Assembly: GCA_943355055.1 (NCBI GenBank)
Contig: CALREA010000013.1
Coordinates: 1-32,004 of the forward strand
Reading direction: 5' to 3'
Source of the DNA: Candidatus Peribacteria bacterium
GTDB taxonomy: Bacteria; Patescibacteriota; Gracilibacteria; UBA1369; UBA12463
Length of the DNA stretch: 32,004 nucleotides
Below the pieces are notes generated by a model. It searched no databases. It worked only from the letters and a program-made list of their open reading frames with translations, and had not been told where the DNA came from. Below are positions 14,890 to 22,939 of the stretch, piece by piece. A program made the translations under genes and the position numbers. Positions within the stretch are counted from its first letter, which is position 1, and each line of letters starts with the position of its first letter.

Positions 14890-14968
14890 ATGACATAAAG
14901 TTCTCCGATTTTCCCTGGAAAGCCACCGAATAGCGTGATATAAAGAACTCCACCTTTATATTTTTTCC

Positions 14969-16267
14969 ATGTCCAATCGACCGGGCGAAGACGCAGCAAT
15001 CTCAGCAGCATCTGCTGATGCGGAACGAGTGCAGGTAGTACAACCGCGCCTCTGGAATCCCGCGCAGGCTATCCACGACGGAGTCAGGCGTAAATTTGGC
15101 GAGTGGGGTGGCGTGAATGAGTCAATAGAGCCATCCACGACGTTCACGACGATGAGGCCGGAGATCATGAAAGATATGTTTGAAGGCAAAGTAGGGGTAG
15201 AAAATGGTTGCTTCCTCTACGCGAGGCATTTTGCTCCGAATAGTTTGAGTTTAGGCTTGCGACTTGCGGCGATGGAAGACATGGAAATCGCCTATCCGAC
15301 CGCCAGTGGCATGGCAGCGATCACGACAGTACTTCTGCAATTACTCTCGCCTAACGACCACGTCGTATCAGGTGGAGCCATTTACGGAGGAACTCATGCG
15401 CTTCTCGAAAAGTTTCTTCCTCGATTTGGAATTCATACGACATTTGTTCGACCATCGGATACCAAAGGTTTCGAGCAAGCTATGACGCCGCAAACCAAAA
15501 TAGTATACGTAGAAACACAGGCGAATCCAACGATGGAAATTGCGGACCTTTTGAAACTCGCGGAAATCGCTCACGCACATGGCGCGCTTCTTGTGGTGGA
15601 TAATACATTTACTCCTTTGATATTCACGCCGAAACATCACGAGGCCGATATTGTTGTTCACTCTACGACGAAATTTATTAATGGAAGAAGTGATGCGATC
15701 GGCGGCGCAATATCGTGCAGTCACGAATTACTTTTGAAAATGATGGATCTCAATACGGGAACATTGATGCTCACCGGTCCGGTGATGGACAGTAGAAATG
15801 CACATCAGCTGAATATGTATCTGAACGACCTTCCGCTGCGAATGAAGGCACACTCCGAACGGACAATGACATTCGCGCAGCGGATGGAATCCATGGGTCT
15901 CCCCGTCACGTATCCGGGTCTCCCCTCGCACCCGCAGCACCAACTCGCAAAAAACATGAAAAATCCTGACTATGGTTATGGCGGCATGATGAGTGTGGAT
16001 TTAGGAAATCAAGACCGCGCGACGGCGTTCGTAAAGGAATTGCAACGGCTTGGTGGTGGCCTCAACGCCGTCAGCCTCGGCTACTTCGACACCCTCGTTT
16101 CCATCTCCGGAACATCAACTTCCTCGGAAATAGACGGAGCGGAGCGCAGCGCTATGGGGCTTTCCTCGGGCCTTACTCGCCTTTCTATCGGATACACCGG
16201 TACCACCGAATCCGAATGGGACAAAATGCAGCAAGCCATCGAATGCGCACGTAGAGGCTCAAAATAA
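14969..16267 (+). CDS. Trans-sulfuration PLP enzyme (MetB/MetZ/methionine gamma-lyase family)
   Basis: 432 residues, Cys/Met metabolism PLP-dependent family. Visible features: YARHFAPNSLSLGLRLAAME (substrate/PLP phosphate region, Tyr84/Arg86), SGMAAITTVL, the PLP-stacking tyrosine in GGAIYGGTHALLEKF (Tyr139), VVDNTFTPLIF with Asp211, and the Schiff-base lysine in HSTTKFINGRSDAIGG (Lys235). The C-terminal domain ends with GLTRLSIGYTGTTESEWDKM. The first 45 residues are a nonstandard polar extension. Members are cystathionine gamma-synthase or lyase, O-acylhomoserine sulfhydrylase, or methionine gamma-lyase; sequence alone does not decide. TATATT lies six bases before the ATG, suggesting a leaderless mRNA. 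It converges with the sigma factor gene, 13 bases away. Confidence 0.88.
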   Translation: MSNRPGEDAAISAASADAERVQVVQPRLWNPAQAIHDGVRRKFGEWGGVNESIEPSTTFTTMRPEIMKDMFEGKVGVENGCFLYARHFAPNSLSLGLRLAAMEDMEIAYPTASGMAAITTVLLQLLSPNDHVVSGGAIYGGTHALLEKFLPRFGIHTTFVRPSDTKGFEQAMTPQTKIVYVETQANPTMEIADLLKLAEIAHAHGALLVVDNTFTPLIFTPKHHEADIVVHSTTKFINGRSDAIGGAISCSHELLLKMMDLNTGTLMLTGPVMDSRNAHQLNMYLNDLPLRMKAHSERTMTFAQRMESMGLPVTYPGLPSHPQHQLAKNMKNPDYGYGGMMSVDLGNQDRATAFVKELQRLGGGLNAVSLGYFDTLVSISGTSTSSEIDGAERSAMGLSSGLTRLSIGYTGTTESEWDKMQQAIECARRGSK

Positions 16268-16280
16268 CAAGAGAAGAATC

Positions 16281-17183
16281 TCAATCGCTCGGCCCATACA
16301 GCAGGTCACTGAACTCTCCTCGACCAAAACTATCCCGTAATTTATTCATAGCATTACGTTCAATTTGACGTATTCGCTCACGAGTTAAATCAAGAGCATC
16401 GCCAATATCCTGGAGAGTTGGAAGATCGTCAGTCTCATGCAGGCCGAGCCGCATAGTGAGAACCTGATACTCTCGATTATCCAAAGTAGCTCGAAGTTGT
16501 TCGCGAATGCGTCGGCCGACAACGGCCACGGAAAGTGAATTATCAACGGCGTTCTCAGGTGATGAAAAAGTATCGAGCAAGGTAAAATCTCCATCCTCAC
16601 CGATCGGAGTAGAAAGTGATACCATCTGGGTAGCGCGATAGTCATGAACGGTTTCTTCGAGTTCTCGAACAGGAACTCCGACAACATCGGAAACTTCCTG
16701 CATCGTAGGTTGACGACCCAGGCTGTCCGAAAGCGCAGAAGTGGCTTTCCCCAATCGATAATACTGTCGTTGCGTCGACAGAGGGAGACGAATAGGTTTT
16801 CCGGACGAATTCAAGGCACTGGCAATAGACTCACGTATCCACCAATAGGCGTACGTGGAAAATCGATTCCCCATCGAAGGGTCAAATTTTTCAACCGCCT
16901 TGAAGAGTCCGATATTTCCCTCTTGAATCAGATCCTGAAGCTCAAGTCCCCGATTGAGATATTTTTTTGCGATAGAGATAACTAGCCGGAGATTGGCGCA
17001 AATAAGCTGTTCTCGCGCTTGTGAATCCCCTGCTTGTACGCGACTACCCAGGTCTTTTTCCTCTTCAAATGTAAGGAGTTTGTATGAACCAACTTGTCTC
17101 ATGTAAAGCTGAAGAACCGCATCGGTAGTGCTATCCGGCGCAAAGCTGGGAATAGAGGGGGAAGGGTGGGGAGATAAGGGCAT
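16281..17183 (-). CDS. RNA polymerase sigma-70 family factor (RpoD/SigA-like, no region 1.1)
   Basis: 300 residues from the ATG at 17183. A GTG 19 codons upstream is also open, but TATTAT six bases before this ATG favours it. Order: region 1.2 ([22 protein letters not shown]), region 2 ([51 protein letters not shown], the -10-recognising part), region 3 ([20 protein letters not shown], then [19 protein letters not shown]), and region 4 with the helix-turn-helix [20 protein letters not shown] that reads -35 elements. It lacks the long N-terminal region 1.1 of large primary factors, so it is either a compact primary factor or a group 2 factor. Confidence 0.95.
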   Translation of the reverse strand: MPLSPHPSPSIPSFAPDSTTDAVLQLYMRQVGSYKLLTFEEEKDLGSRVQAGDSQAREQLICANLRLVISIAKKYLNRGLELQDLIQEGNIGLFKAVEKFDPSMGNRFSTYAYWWIRESIASALNSSGKPIRLPLSTQRQYYRLGKATSALSDSLGRQPTMQEVSDVVGVPVRELEETVHDYRATQMVSLSTPIGEDGDFTLLDTFSSPENAVDNSLSVAVVGRRIREQLRATLDNREYQVLTMRLGLHETDDLPTLQDIGDALDLTRERIRQIERNAMNKLRDSFGRGEFSDLLYGPSD

Positions 17184-17275
17184 AGAAGAATAATAACAGT
17201 AAATAGATGAATAACGGCGGCGAAATCTAGCAAATCCCACGTGAGCTGTAAAGTGTTTCGTGCTTAGCTTAAACG

Positions 17276-17968
17276 TTAATTGCCATGAGGGCCGCCCGTG
17301 GCTTTCTGAATAATATCCACGATCATACTCATCTTTTCCTCACTCCAGAACAGATGATTTCGGTAGCCCTCGGGTAGTGGCCTTTGCAGGCCGAGACTTC
17401 GTCCACCAATATGAGGCGGCAGTTGAATCGTTTCAAAATTTCCGGGAAGAATTTGCGCCTCGAGAGGGACGACACTATCCGATCCTCCACCCTGGACAAT
17501 AAGGAGGTGATGTGCGGCATCAAGTTCTTGTATACGTTCAACCGCCCGACGCATATATTCCGGACGCATCCGATAATGCGCCCCACACGCCATAAGCGGA
17601 GGGAGTAATGTCGGTGGCTCGACGGTAACTTCGGGATGCAGCGGACCCTCGATGAGGATGGCCATTGGGATATTTTCAAAATCCATCTCCAGTGCGGCAA
17701 GGAGAGCCGTATACGCCCCCAGAGAGCGTCCAACGAGCAGGACATTCGACTCGCCAAACTGTCGCACGCTATCGGCGATCACCTCGCGAATCATCGTTAC
17801 CGCCCTCAGGATGGAGAGACGGGGATCTTCTTTCATCGAGCTGACAGGTGTAGGGGCGATGGTTCGCAGAAACCGAGGATGCAGCTTCTCTCTCAGGGCC
17901 TGCTCTATTCCATCATCCTTTCCATCCATGAGCAGTCCTGCAACATTGATGATATCGACAGGTTTCAT
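17276..17968 (-). CDS. Alpha/beta-hydrolase-fold protein
   Basis: 230 residues, no signal peptide. The nucleophile elbow is [17 protein letters not shown] (Gly-Arg-Ser-Leu-Gly, G-x-S-x-G type). The acid is probably the Asp in [17 protein letters not shown], and the base the His in YRNHLFW near the end. This order matches serine hydrolases such as lipases, esterases and dienelactone-hydrolase-like enzymes; the substrate is unknown. The region before the elbow is short, so the first strands of the fold are reduced. TACAAT lies six bases ahead of the ATG at 17968, as in several genes here. The 92-base gap to the sigma factor gene contains nothing else recognisable. Confidence 0.75.
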   Translation of the reverse strand: MKPVDIINVAGLLMDGKDDGIEQALREKLHPRFLRTIAPTPVSSMKEDPRLSILRAVTMIREVIADSVRQFGESNVLLVGRSLGAYTALLAALEMDFENIPMAILIEGPLHPEVTVEPPTLLPPLMACGAHYRMRPEYMRRAVERIQELDAAHHLLIVQGGGSDSVVPLEAQILPGNFETIQLPPHIGGRSLGLQRPLPEGYRNHLFWSEEKMSMIVDIIQKATGGPHGN

Positions 17969-18061
17969 GGGAGCATTGTAGCATAAATTGGCATTTTACT
18001 CTAGGAAACAAGCTACGGCAGGGGTTATACTGCCAGGGTAGTATCATAACCAAACAAACAT

Positions 18062-18958
18062 TTGAAAAACGGCATAAAAATATCATTAACGATCATACTG
18101 ATAATCCTGATGGCATCGTCGGGCACGGCAGTAATGGCAAAATCGAAAAAGAACCAGAAGCAGATTGTGAAAAAAATGGCGCAACTCAAGACGCCATCAA
18201 AGGAATCGGTGACTCCCCCTGCGACATCGGCACCGCTTCCAGTTCCAGTACAGACAACGTGGTATCATCCGGGCGTATCAACAACCTGGCAATGGCAGCT
18301 TGCCGGTACCATCAATCCGAATTATTCGGTTGATGTGTACGATATAGATCTTTTCGACACGTCCAAAGAAATGATTGCACAGCTCAAGTCATCGGGGAAA
18401 AAAGTAGTATGTTATTTTTCCGCAGGGTCGAGCGAGGACTGGCGTTCGGATTTCACGCAGCTGGATGCGGTTTCTCTCGGCAAGCCGCTGGACGGATGGA
18501 AGGGTGAAAAATGGCTGGATATTCGCACGGGCAATGTGGTTAACTTCGCAATCTCTCGCCTCGATCTCGCGGTCGTAAAAGGTTGCGATGGCGTCGAGCC
18601 TGATAACGTCGATGGGTATGAAAATAAAACGGGCTTCAGTATAACCAGAGACGACCAGCTCATATTCAATCGTCGTATCGCCACCGAGGCACACAAAAGA
18701 GGCCTTGCCATAGCACTCAAAAACGCCGTCGATCTCGCCAGCGATCTGGTACATGATTTTGATCTCACGATCAACGAACAATGTCATACATATAACGAAT
18801 GCGATCAGTTGGCCGTATTCACGAAACAAGGTAAGCCGATTCTCAATGCTGAATACAAATTTACGTCAAAACTATGCGCCGAGTCGCAAAAGAGAAATAT
18901 CAGAACATTGATCCTCCCAAAAAATCTCAACGACTCAAGTCGTAAGAGTTGTGACTAA
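18062..18958 (+). CDS. GH114-family endo-alpha-1,4-polygalactosaminidase-like protein, copy 2
   Basis: 298 residues from a TTG start; no ATG fits, and TTG gives a textbook signal peptide (MKNGIKIS, hydrophobic core, A-V-M-A). A 45-residue Lys/Pro/Thr-rich linker (about 28-72) absent from copy 1 separates it from the GH114 domain. The domain is very close to copy 1: over the 94 residues from GCDGVEPDNVDGY to N-A-E-Y-K-F I count 15 differences. The same acidic residues and cysteines are kept. The two genes look like a duplication separated by three unrelated genes. Upstream, GGTTAT and ATAACC (about 18024-18052) form an imperfect inverted repeat. Followed by engB 21 bases later. Confidence 0.82.
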   Translation: MKNGIKISLTIILIILMASSGTAVMAKSKKNQKQIVKKMAQLKTPSKESVTPPATSAPLPVPVQTTWYHPGVSTTWQWQLAGTINPNYSVDVYDIDLFDTSKEMIAQLKSSGKKVVCYFSAGSSEDWRSDFTQLDAVSLGKPLDGWKGEKWLDIRTGNVVNFAISRLDLAVVKGCDGVEPDNVDGYENKTGFSITRDDQLIFNRRIATEAHKRGLAIALKNAVDLASDLVHDFDLTINEQCHTYNECDQLAVFTKQGKPILNAEYKFTSKLCAESQKRNIRTLILPKNLNDSSRKSCD

Positions 18959-18979
18959 ATAATACGTTATATTTTTCAC

Positions 18980-19546
18980 ATGAAAATCACCTCAGCCACA
19001 TTTGTAAAAAGCATCACCGGCCTCGATCATACGTTGTCTGACGGTACGCCGCAGGTGGCATTCATTGGCCGTTCGAATGTCGGTAAGTCCAGCACGATCA
19101 ACTCATTTGCCAAACAAAAAGGCCTCGCGAGAGCCAGCTCCTCCCCCGGCCGCACCAAAGAAATAAATATCTTCCTCATCAATAAATCATTCTACCTGGT
19201 CGATCTCCCGGGGTATGGATTCGCCAAGGGTTCGCGCGCGGGTATCGACAAATTCCAAGATCTCGCCTACTGGTATCTGCTCGAATCCCCCTACAAACAA
19301 AAAAAAGTCATCCTCATCATCGATGCCAATGTCGGCCCGACAGGTGATGATTTGGAGATGCTCTACGGTTTGGAAATGCAAAAAAAGAGCATCGTCATCG
19401 TGGCAAACAAGGTCGACAAACTCAAAAAATCCGAATATGTAAAACAGTTCAGAATGATCACAGGAAAAATCAGAGGCCATAAACTCATCCCCTACTCCGC
19501 GGAAAAAGGCATCGGAGTCAGCGAACTTGCCCGCGAGATCGTATGA
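18980..19546 (+). CDS. engB: Ribosome biogenesis GTPase EngB (YihA/YsxC)
   Basis: 188 residues, a normal length. GTPase motifs in order: G1 GRSNVGKSS, G2 around SPGRTKEINIF, G3 DLPGYGFA, G4 ANKVDK (family usually T-K-x-D-K, here N-K-V-D-K), G5 YSAEKGIG. EngB helps assemble the large ribosomal subunit in the cytoplasm. The start ATG at 18980 is preceded by TATATT with a six-base gap, pointing to a leaderless transcript of its own although the GH114 gene ends only 21 bases upstream. Confidence 0.96.
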   Translation: MKITSATFVKSITGLDHTLSDGTPQVAFIGRSNVGKSSTINSFAKQKGLARASSSPGRTKEINIFLINKSFYLVDLPGYGFAKGSRAGIDKFQDLAYWYLLESPYKQKKVILIIDANVGPTGDDLEMLYGLEMQKKSIVIVANKVDKLKKSEYVKQFRMITGKIRGHKLIPYSAEKGIGVSELAREIV

Positions 19547-19573
19547 TGGGACATAAACATCCGCGAGAGAATC

Positions 19574-19602
19574 TTTACTCAAAACTTTTTTCTTGATACA
19601 CT
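19574..19602 (+). promoter_or_regulatory. Promoter for the thioredoxin-like gene (leaderless)
   Basis: TTTACT (19574-19579), 17-base spacer, TACACT (19597-19602), then six bases and the ATG at 19609. Transcription would start on or within a base of the start codon. Confidence 0.65.
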
Positions 19603-19608
19603 TCAGAC

Positions 19609-20052
19609 ATGAAAAACAATTCAAAAAACGCCATTCTCGGACTCGTCTGCCTTGTGGTTATCGCGGGTATCGCTTTTGAAGCGAAGACCATTATGAAGCC
19701 GGGAATCTACGACGAATTCACGCAGTGTCTTTCAGCAAAAGGTACGAAATTCTACGGCGCGTTCTGGTGTTCCCATTGCCAGAATCAGAAAGCGCTTTTC
19801 GGAAAATCAGCAAAACTTCTCCCGTACATAGAATGTTCCACGCCCAACGGACAGGGCGTGCTTCCCGTATGCCAGGAGAAGAAAATCCAAGGCTATCCGA
19901 CATGGGTATTTGCTGACGGCACGCGTCTCAGCGGAGAAGTAGCTCTCCAGACGCTCTCTAGCAAGACAACGTGCAAATTGCCGGAAGGCGCGCCAAAACC
20001 CGCCGAAGAGGCACCAGCACCAATTCCGCCGATGGCAGTACCGGTATCATAA
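19609..20052 (+). CDS. Membrane-anchored thioredoxin-fold protein (VKOR-associated type)
   Basis: 147 residues: short basic N-terminus (MKNNSKNA), one membrane/signal segment (about 9-26), then a thioredoxin-like domain with the redox motif FYGAFWCSHCQNQKALFGK (C-S-H-C). It has the extra cysteine pattern Y-I-E-C-S and L-P-V-C-Q-E-K-K-I-Q-G-Y-P-T-W seen in the domain fused to VKOR in cyanobacteria and elsewhere. A Pro/Ala tail follows. It should act outside the membrane as the thiol oxidase of secreted proteins, re-oxidised by the DsbB encoded ten bases downstream. Confidence 0.85.
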   Translation: MKNNSKNAILGLVCLVVIAGIAFEAKTIMKPGIYDEFTQCLSAKGTKFYGAFWCSHCQNQKALFGKSAKLLPYIECSTPNGQGVLPVCQEKKIQGYPTWVFADGTRLSGEVALQTLSSKTTCKLPEGAPKPAEEAPAPIPPMAVPVS

Positions 20053-20061
20053 TAAAATATC

Positions 20062-20601
20062 ATGCCCCCTGTCGACATCATCAACAAGCTCCTCGCGCTC
20101 GCCACCATCGGTGGTCAAGTATTTATCATTGCGGGTGCGATATATGCTTTTGTACAAAGAAGAAAAGTACATGATAGTATCATCCAATTCTTTGCCCGCA
20201 ATGCGATGTTTTTTTCATTCATTATTCTTCTGACCGCCATGGTAGGCAGCCTCGTCTACTCCGGATTGATCGGCTACGCCCCCTGCGATTTATGCTGGTA
20301 TCAGCGAATATTCAGCTACCCGAGCGTCTTCATGCTTGGCATGGGAATGGTTCGGCGTGAACACAAAATCATCGACTACGTCCTCATGTTATCCATCATC
20401 GGCAGTATCATCTCTCTGTATCACAACTACATCACCTTTGGCGGCGAGAGCTTCCTCCCGTGTCCTGCTAATGGTGTATCGTGCACCAAGCTTTACGTCT
20501 ATGAATTTGGCTATGTCAGCATCCCTATGATGATGCTCACAGCATTCGCGCTCACGATCTTCCTGCTCGTTATTCAGAAAAAGTTTACGTCCGTGAAGTA
20601 A
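20062..20601 (+). CDS. dsbB: Disulfide bond formation protein DsbB/BdbC
   Basis: 179 residues, integral membrane quinone-linked oxidoreductase that re-oxidises a periplasmic or extracytoplasmic thioredoxin-like partner. Four membrane helices are visible (about 10-28, 46-65, 83-98, 150-172). The first redox pair is in YAPCDLCWYQRIFSYP (C-x-x-C followed by W-Y-Q-R, the family signature). The second pair is in FLPCPANGVSCTKLYVYEFG. It directly follows the thioredoxin-fold gene and is probably co-transcribed with it. The last 17 bases overlap the convergent maf gene. Confidence 0.93.
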   Translation: MPPVDIINKLLALATIGGQVFIIAGAIYAFVQRRKVHDSIIQFFARNAMFFSFIILLTAMVGSLVYSGLIGYAPCDLCWYQRIFSYPSVFMLGMGMVRREHKIIDYVLMLSIIGSIISLYHNYITFGGESFLPCPANGVSCTKLYVYEFGYVSIPMMMLTAFALTIFLLVIQKKFTSVK

Positions 20602-21166
20602 CTTTTTTCAGCATCCTCTTCACCAAAAACACCGGTAGGCCGATGACATTATTGTAGTCTCCACGAATTTTCGTAATCATTTTTCCACCCTCACCCTCGA
20701 TGGAAAAAGCCCCGGAAATATGGAGCGCATCTTTTTGATGTGCCAGCAAATCCACCTCGGCGACACTCATTTTTTTAATCCGCAAATCCGTCACGGCATA
20801 ATCAACCGCCTTCTTCACGACCAGACCTTTCTCGTTAGTCTTCACCACGGCGACACCAGTGTATACTTTGATCACACACCCACTCATTGACCGAATCAAT
20901 CGTCGAGCATCTGCAATCGACACCGGCTTGCCAATTTTCACACCCCGACACGTAATAAAGGTGTCCGCCCCGACAATCACACTATTCGGAAATTTCCCAG
21001 CCACATGCATCGCCTTCCCCAGAGCCAGAAACTGCGCCAATCTCCACGACGCTCGATACGCGTTCATATTCTCATGATACCCGCTCGCGCAGGACTCAAA
21101 GGGCTTCCCGAGCTCTTTCATCAGCTCTCTGCGTGCCGGCGACCGTGATGCGAGAATAAGTTTCAT
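20585..21166 (-). CDS. maf: Maf-like nucleoside triphosphate pyrophosphatase
   Basis: 193 residues, the usual Maf length. Motifs: ILASRSPARRELMKELG at the N-terminus, the catalytic region V-G-A-D-T-F-I, IGKPVSIADARRLIRSMSG, VYTGVAVV, and near the end ISGAFSIEGEGGKMITKIRG followed by NNVIGLPV. Maf proteins hydrolyse non-canonical or methylated nucleoside triphosphates (dTTP/UTP or modified pyrimidines) in the cytoplasm. TATACT lies six bases before the ATG. Convergent with dsbB, overlapping by 17 bases. Confidence 0.93.
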   Translation of the reverse strand: MKLILASRSPARRELMKELGKPFESCASGYHENMNAYRASWRLAQFLALGKAMHVAGKFPNSVIVGADTFITCRGVKIGKPVSIADARRLIRSMSGCVIKVYTGVAVVKTNEKGLVVKKAVDYAVTDLRIKKMSVAEVDLLAHQKDALHISGAFSIEGEGGKMITKIRGDYNNVIGLPVFLVKRMLKKVTSRT

Positions 21167-21195
21167 GGGAAAAGTATAACCTACAAAGCTGGATT

Positions 21196-21234
21196 TTGAC
21201 AGGAAAAATTATTGTGCTTTTAATTGTGCTTTTA
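21196..21234 (+). promoter_or_regulatory. Candidate promoter with tandem 12-bp repeat upstream of mazF-like gene
   Basis: TTGACA (21196-21201), 17-base spacer, TTTAAT (21219-21224). ATTGTGCTTTTA is repeated perfectly in tandem at 21211-21222 and 21223-21234, straddling the -10 box. The start codon of the toxin-like gene is about 85 bases further on. The repeat could be a repressor site. Confidence 0.5.
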
Positions 21235-21316
21235 TAGGGAAACTGTCAGAAATTATTCAACAAAAATTCAATAAAATTTCAGAATTTTGTTAATACTGAG
21301 GCGTAGAGTGATAGAT

Positions 21317-21706
21317 ATGAATAATCGATTTTTTGAATGGATTGGCTTAAAGAAAAAATTAAATGACAAAAATGATATCGTGCCGCACGTCAACGAGGGC
21401 GATATTTGGTGGATAAGCGTAGGTGAGAATATTGGGAGAGAAATAAATGGAAAAAGCCGAAAGTTCTCGCGACCGGTAATCATATTTAAAAAACTAGCTC
21501 ATGGGTTTTATTTTGTCATCCCGGCAAGTACGCAAATTAAAAACAGCTCATGGTATATCTATTATCAATGCCAATCAATAGAAGCCGTTGCATGCCTTCA
21601 TCAGGCAAGGGCAGTAGATCATAGACGATTACTCGAGAGAATGGGAGAGTTGGACAGTAACGATTTTGGAAGAATAAGGGATGGATTTATAAAATTATAC
21701 ACCTAA
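21317..21706 (+). CDS. MazF/PemK-like toxin, no adjacent antitoxin
   Basis: 129 residues from the ATG at 21317. The open frame reaches a TTG at 21287, but the added LRRRVID adds nothing recognisable. PemK/MazF pattern: a short lead-in, VNEGDIWWISVGENIGREIN, K-S-R-K-F-S-R-P-V-I-I-F-K-K (the G-D-I-W and R-P-V-[VI] core), F-Y-F-V-I-P-A-S-T, then the Q-A-R-A-V-D-H-R-R-L segment. MazF toxins are ribosome-independent or -dependent endoribonucleases. No antitoxin reading frame lies on either side, so this is an orphan toxin, a housekeeping ribonuclease, or paired in trans. Composition is more A/T-rich than neighbours, hinting at transfer. Confidence 0.75.
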   Translation: MNNRFFEWIGLKKKLNDKNDIVPHVNEGDIWWISVGENIGREINGKSRKFSRPVIIFKKLAHGFYFVIPASTQIKNSSWYIYYQCQSIEAVACLHQARAVDHRRLLERMGELDSNDFGRIRDGFIKLYT

Positions 21707-21712
21707 AATTTG

Positions 21713-21734
21713 CCCCACCTCTTGCGAGGTGGGG
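21713..21734 (+). terminator. Strong GC hairpin after the mazF-like gene
   Basis: CCCCACCTC (21713-21721), loop TTGC, GAGGTGGGG (21726-21734): nine perfect pairs, seven bases after the stop codon. There is no T-tract, so it may be a 3'-end stabilising hairpin or a weak terminator. Confidence 0.55.
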
Positions 21735-21792
21735 TCGCGGGGAATCCCGAATAGGAACCAATTATAGCAGAAATCGTATTTCACCACAACAA

Positions 21793-21822
21793 AAAAGAGC
21801 CCCCATTGCTGAGAGCTCCTTT
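21793..21822 (-). terminator. Rho-independent terminator of the RRM gene
   Basis: Read on the minus strand, AAAGGAGC (from 21815-21822) pairs with GCTCTTTT (21793-21800; one G-U) and runs into a U-tract. It lies 34 bases after the RRM stop codon. The loop CTCAGCAATGGG is the complement of that in the terminator at 899-930. Confidence 0.75.
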
Positions 21823-21855
21823 CGTACATTCAAGATTGAACGTCGCTCGAGAAGA

Positions 21856-22164
21856 CTACCAAGATGGTCTGTCTTCACGTGGTGAGAATGAACGTCGTGG
21901 ACGGTCAGTTCGTGGTTCCATAGGACGAGCCTCGTTAACAACGAGCTTACGACCCTGCTGGTCATTGCCATTGAACATAGAGATAGCGGCCTGAGCCTCT
22001 TCTTCTGTGACCATTTCAACGAAGCCGAAGCCCTTTGAACGACCACTCATTCTGTCCATGATGATTGCTGCTGTTTCGACGTTACCTGCTGCTGAGAAGA
22101 GTTCTCGGAGAGAATCTTCAGTTGCTGAAAACGGAAGGTTTCCAACGTATAGTTTTTTTGCCAT
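21856..22164 (-). CDS. RRM-domain RNA-binding protein
   Basis: 102 residues: a single RNA recognition motif (about 3-80) plus a short Arg/Pro/Ser tail (RTDRPRRSFSPREDRPSW). RNP2 is KLYVGNLPF and RNP1 is RSKGFGFVEM, both intact with the aromatic residues that stack on RNA. This matches the small cyanobacterial-type Rbp proteins, often cold-inducible and single-strand RNA binding. The start ATG at 22164 follows an A/T-rich leader. The gene has its own terminator and stands alone. Confidence 0.95.
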   Translation of the reverse strand: MAKKLYVGNLPFSATEDSLRELFSAAGNVETAAIIMDRMSGRSKGFGFVEMVTEEEAQAAISMFNGNDQQGRKLVVNEARPMEPRTDRPRRSFSPREDRPSW

Positions 22165-22450
22165 ATAAATATAATTATGCTTCTTTAAATAAATTGTTTC
22201 GTAAGACGACCTCTTTTCCCTAGCGCCTTTGGACTTCTTGATCCTTAATTATTGGACCCTACCCACTTGCGCGAGAGAAGAGAAGCTTATGCGTGCTGAC
22301 CTATGAGAAAACTTACGGACCCAAGGTACGCTTATAGACCATTAAAGTCAAACAAATCCAGGATTCCAGCTTTGTATGTTTTGCCCTACAGCTTCGGGCT
22401 TTTAGGGACATTGTGGAGATTCCTGAAGTCATATGATAAGCTGAAAAAGT

Positions 22451-22930
22451 ATGCACAAAAAGCTAACCAAAAAAGTACTAAAGGCGATCGAGTCGTGGAT
22501 TGGGATAAGGCTGAACCTGAGGCAGAGGTATCGAATAATCGTACGGTCGCAGCCTCGAGCACATAGAAAAATTAAGTTTACTCAGGAGAAAAAACTCGCC
22601 AAGGCTCACTTCGCAAAACGTCTCTCGGAGATTTCAAACACGCACGCTATTTCATACAACAAATTTCGCCTCTCCAGCGCGAAAACCCGTTGGGGGTCGT
22701 GCAGCAGAAAAAGAAATATTAATCTCAACTGGAGGCTGATTTTCGCCCCACCTGGAATTCTCGACTATGTTATTATGCATGAGCTCTCCCACCTCACGCA
22801 TATGAATCACTCCAAGGCATTTTGGGCCCACGTAGAGAGGATGATGCCGGATTACAAAACGCACCGAGCATGGCTGAAAAAAAACGGAAGATTGCTTTCG
22901 AGAGCGACGAATAAAATACAAATCCATTGA
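22451..22930 (+). CDS. YgjP/M48-like metallopeptidase domain protein, short N-terminus
   Basis: 159 residues. The C-terminal 95 match the YgjP (DUF45, WLM-like) family: RLSSAKTRWGSCSRKRNINL, N-W-R-L-I-F-A-P-P, the zinc site VIMHELSHLTHMNHSKAFWA (H-E-x-x-H plus the third His in N-H-S), and PDYKTHRAWLKKNGR. The usual N-terminal beta-rich part of about 60-70 residues is missing or unrecognisable, replaced by a basic helix (MHKKLTKKVLKAIESW). The domain normally acts as a zinc protease or possibly a nucleotide hydrolase; substrate unknown. The 286-base stretch between the RRM start and this start (22165-22450) holds no gene I trust. Confidence 0.8.
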   Translation: MHKKLTKKVLKAIESWIGIRLNLRQRYRIIVRSQPRAHRKIKFTQEKKLAKAHFAKRLSEISNTHAISYNKFRLSSAKTRWGSCSRKRNINLNWRLIFAPPGILDYVIMHELSHLTHMNHSKAFWAHVERMMPDYKTHRAWLKKNGRLLSRATNKIQIH

Positions 22931-22939
22931 TCTGATTCT

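Noticed and set aside
22303-22566. 87-residue open frame before the YgjP-like gene
   Set aside because: No family resemblance, and it overlaps the YgjP-like coding region by 116 bases in another frame. It could be a relic of the missing YgjP N-terminus, but contains none of its motifs.
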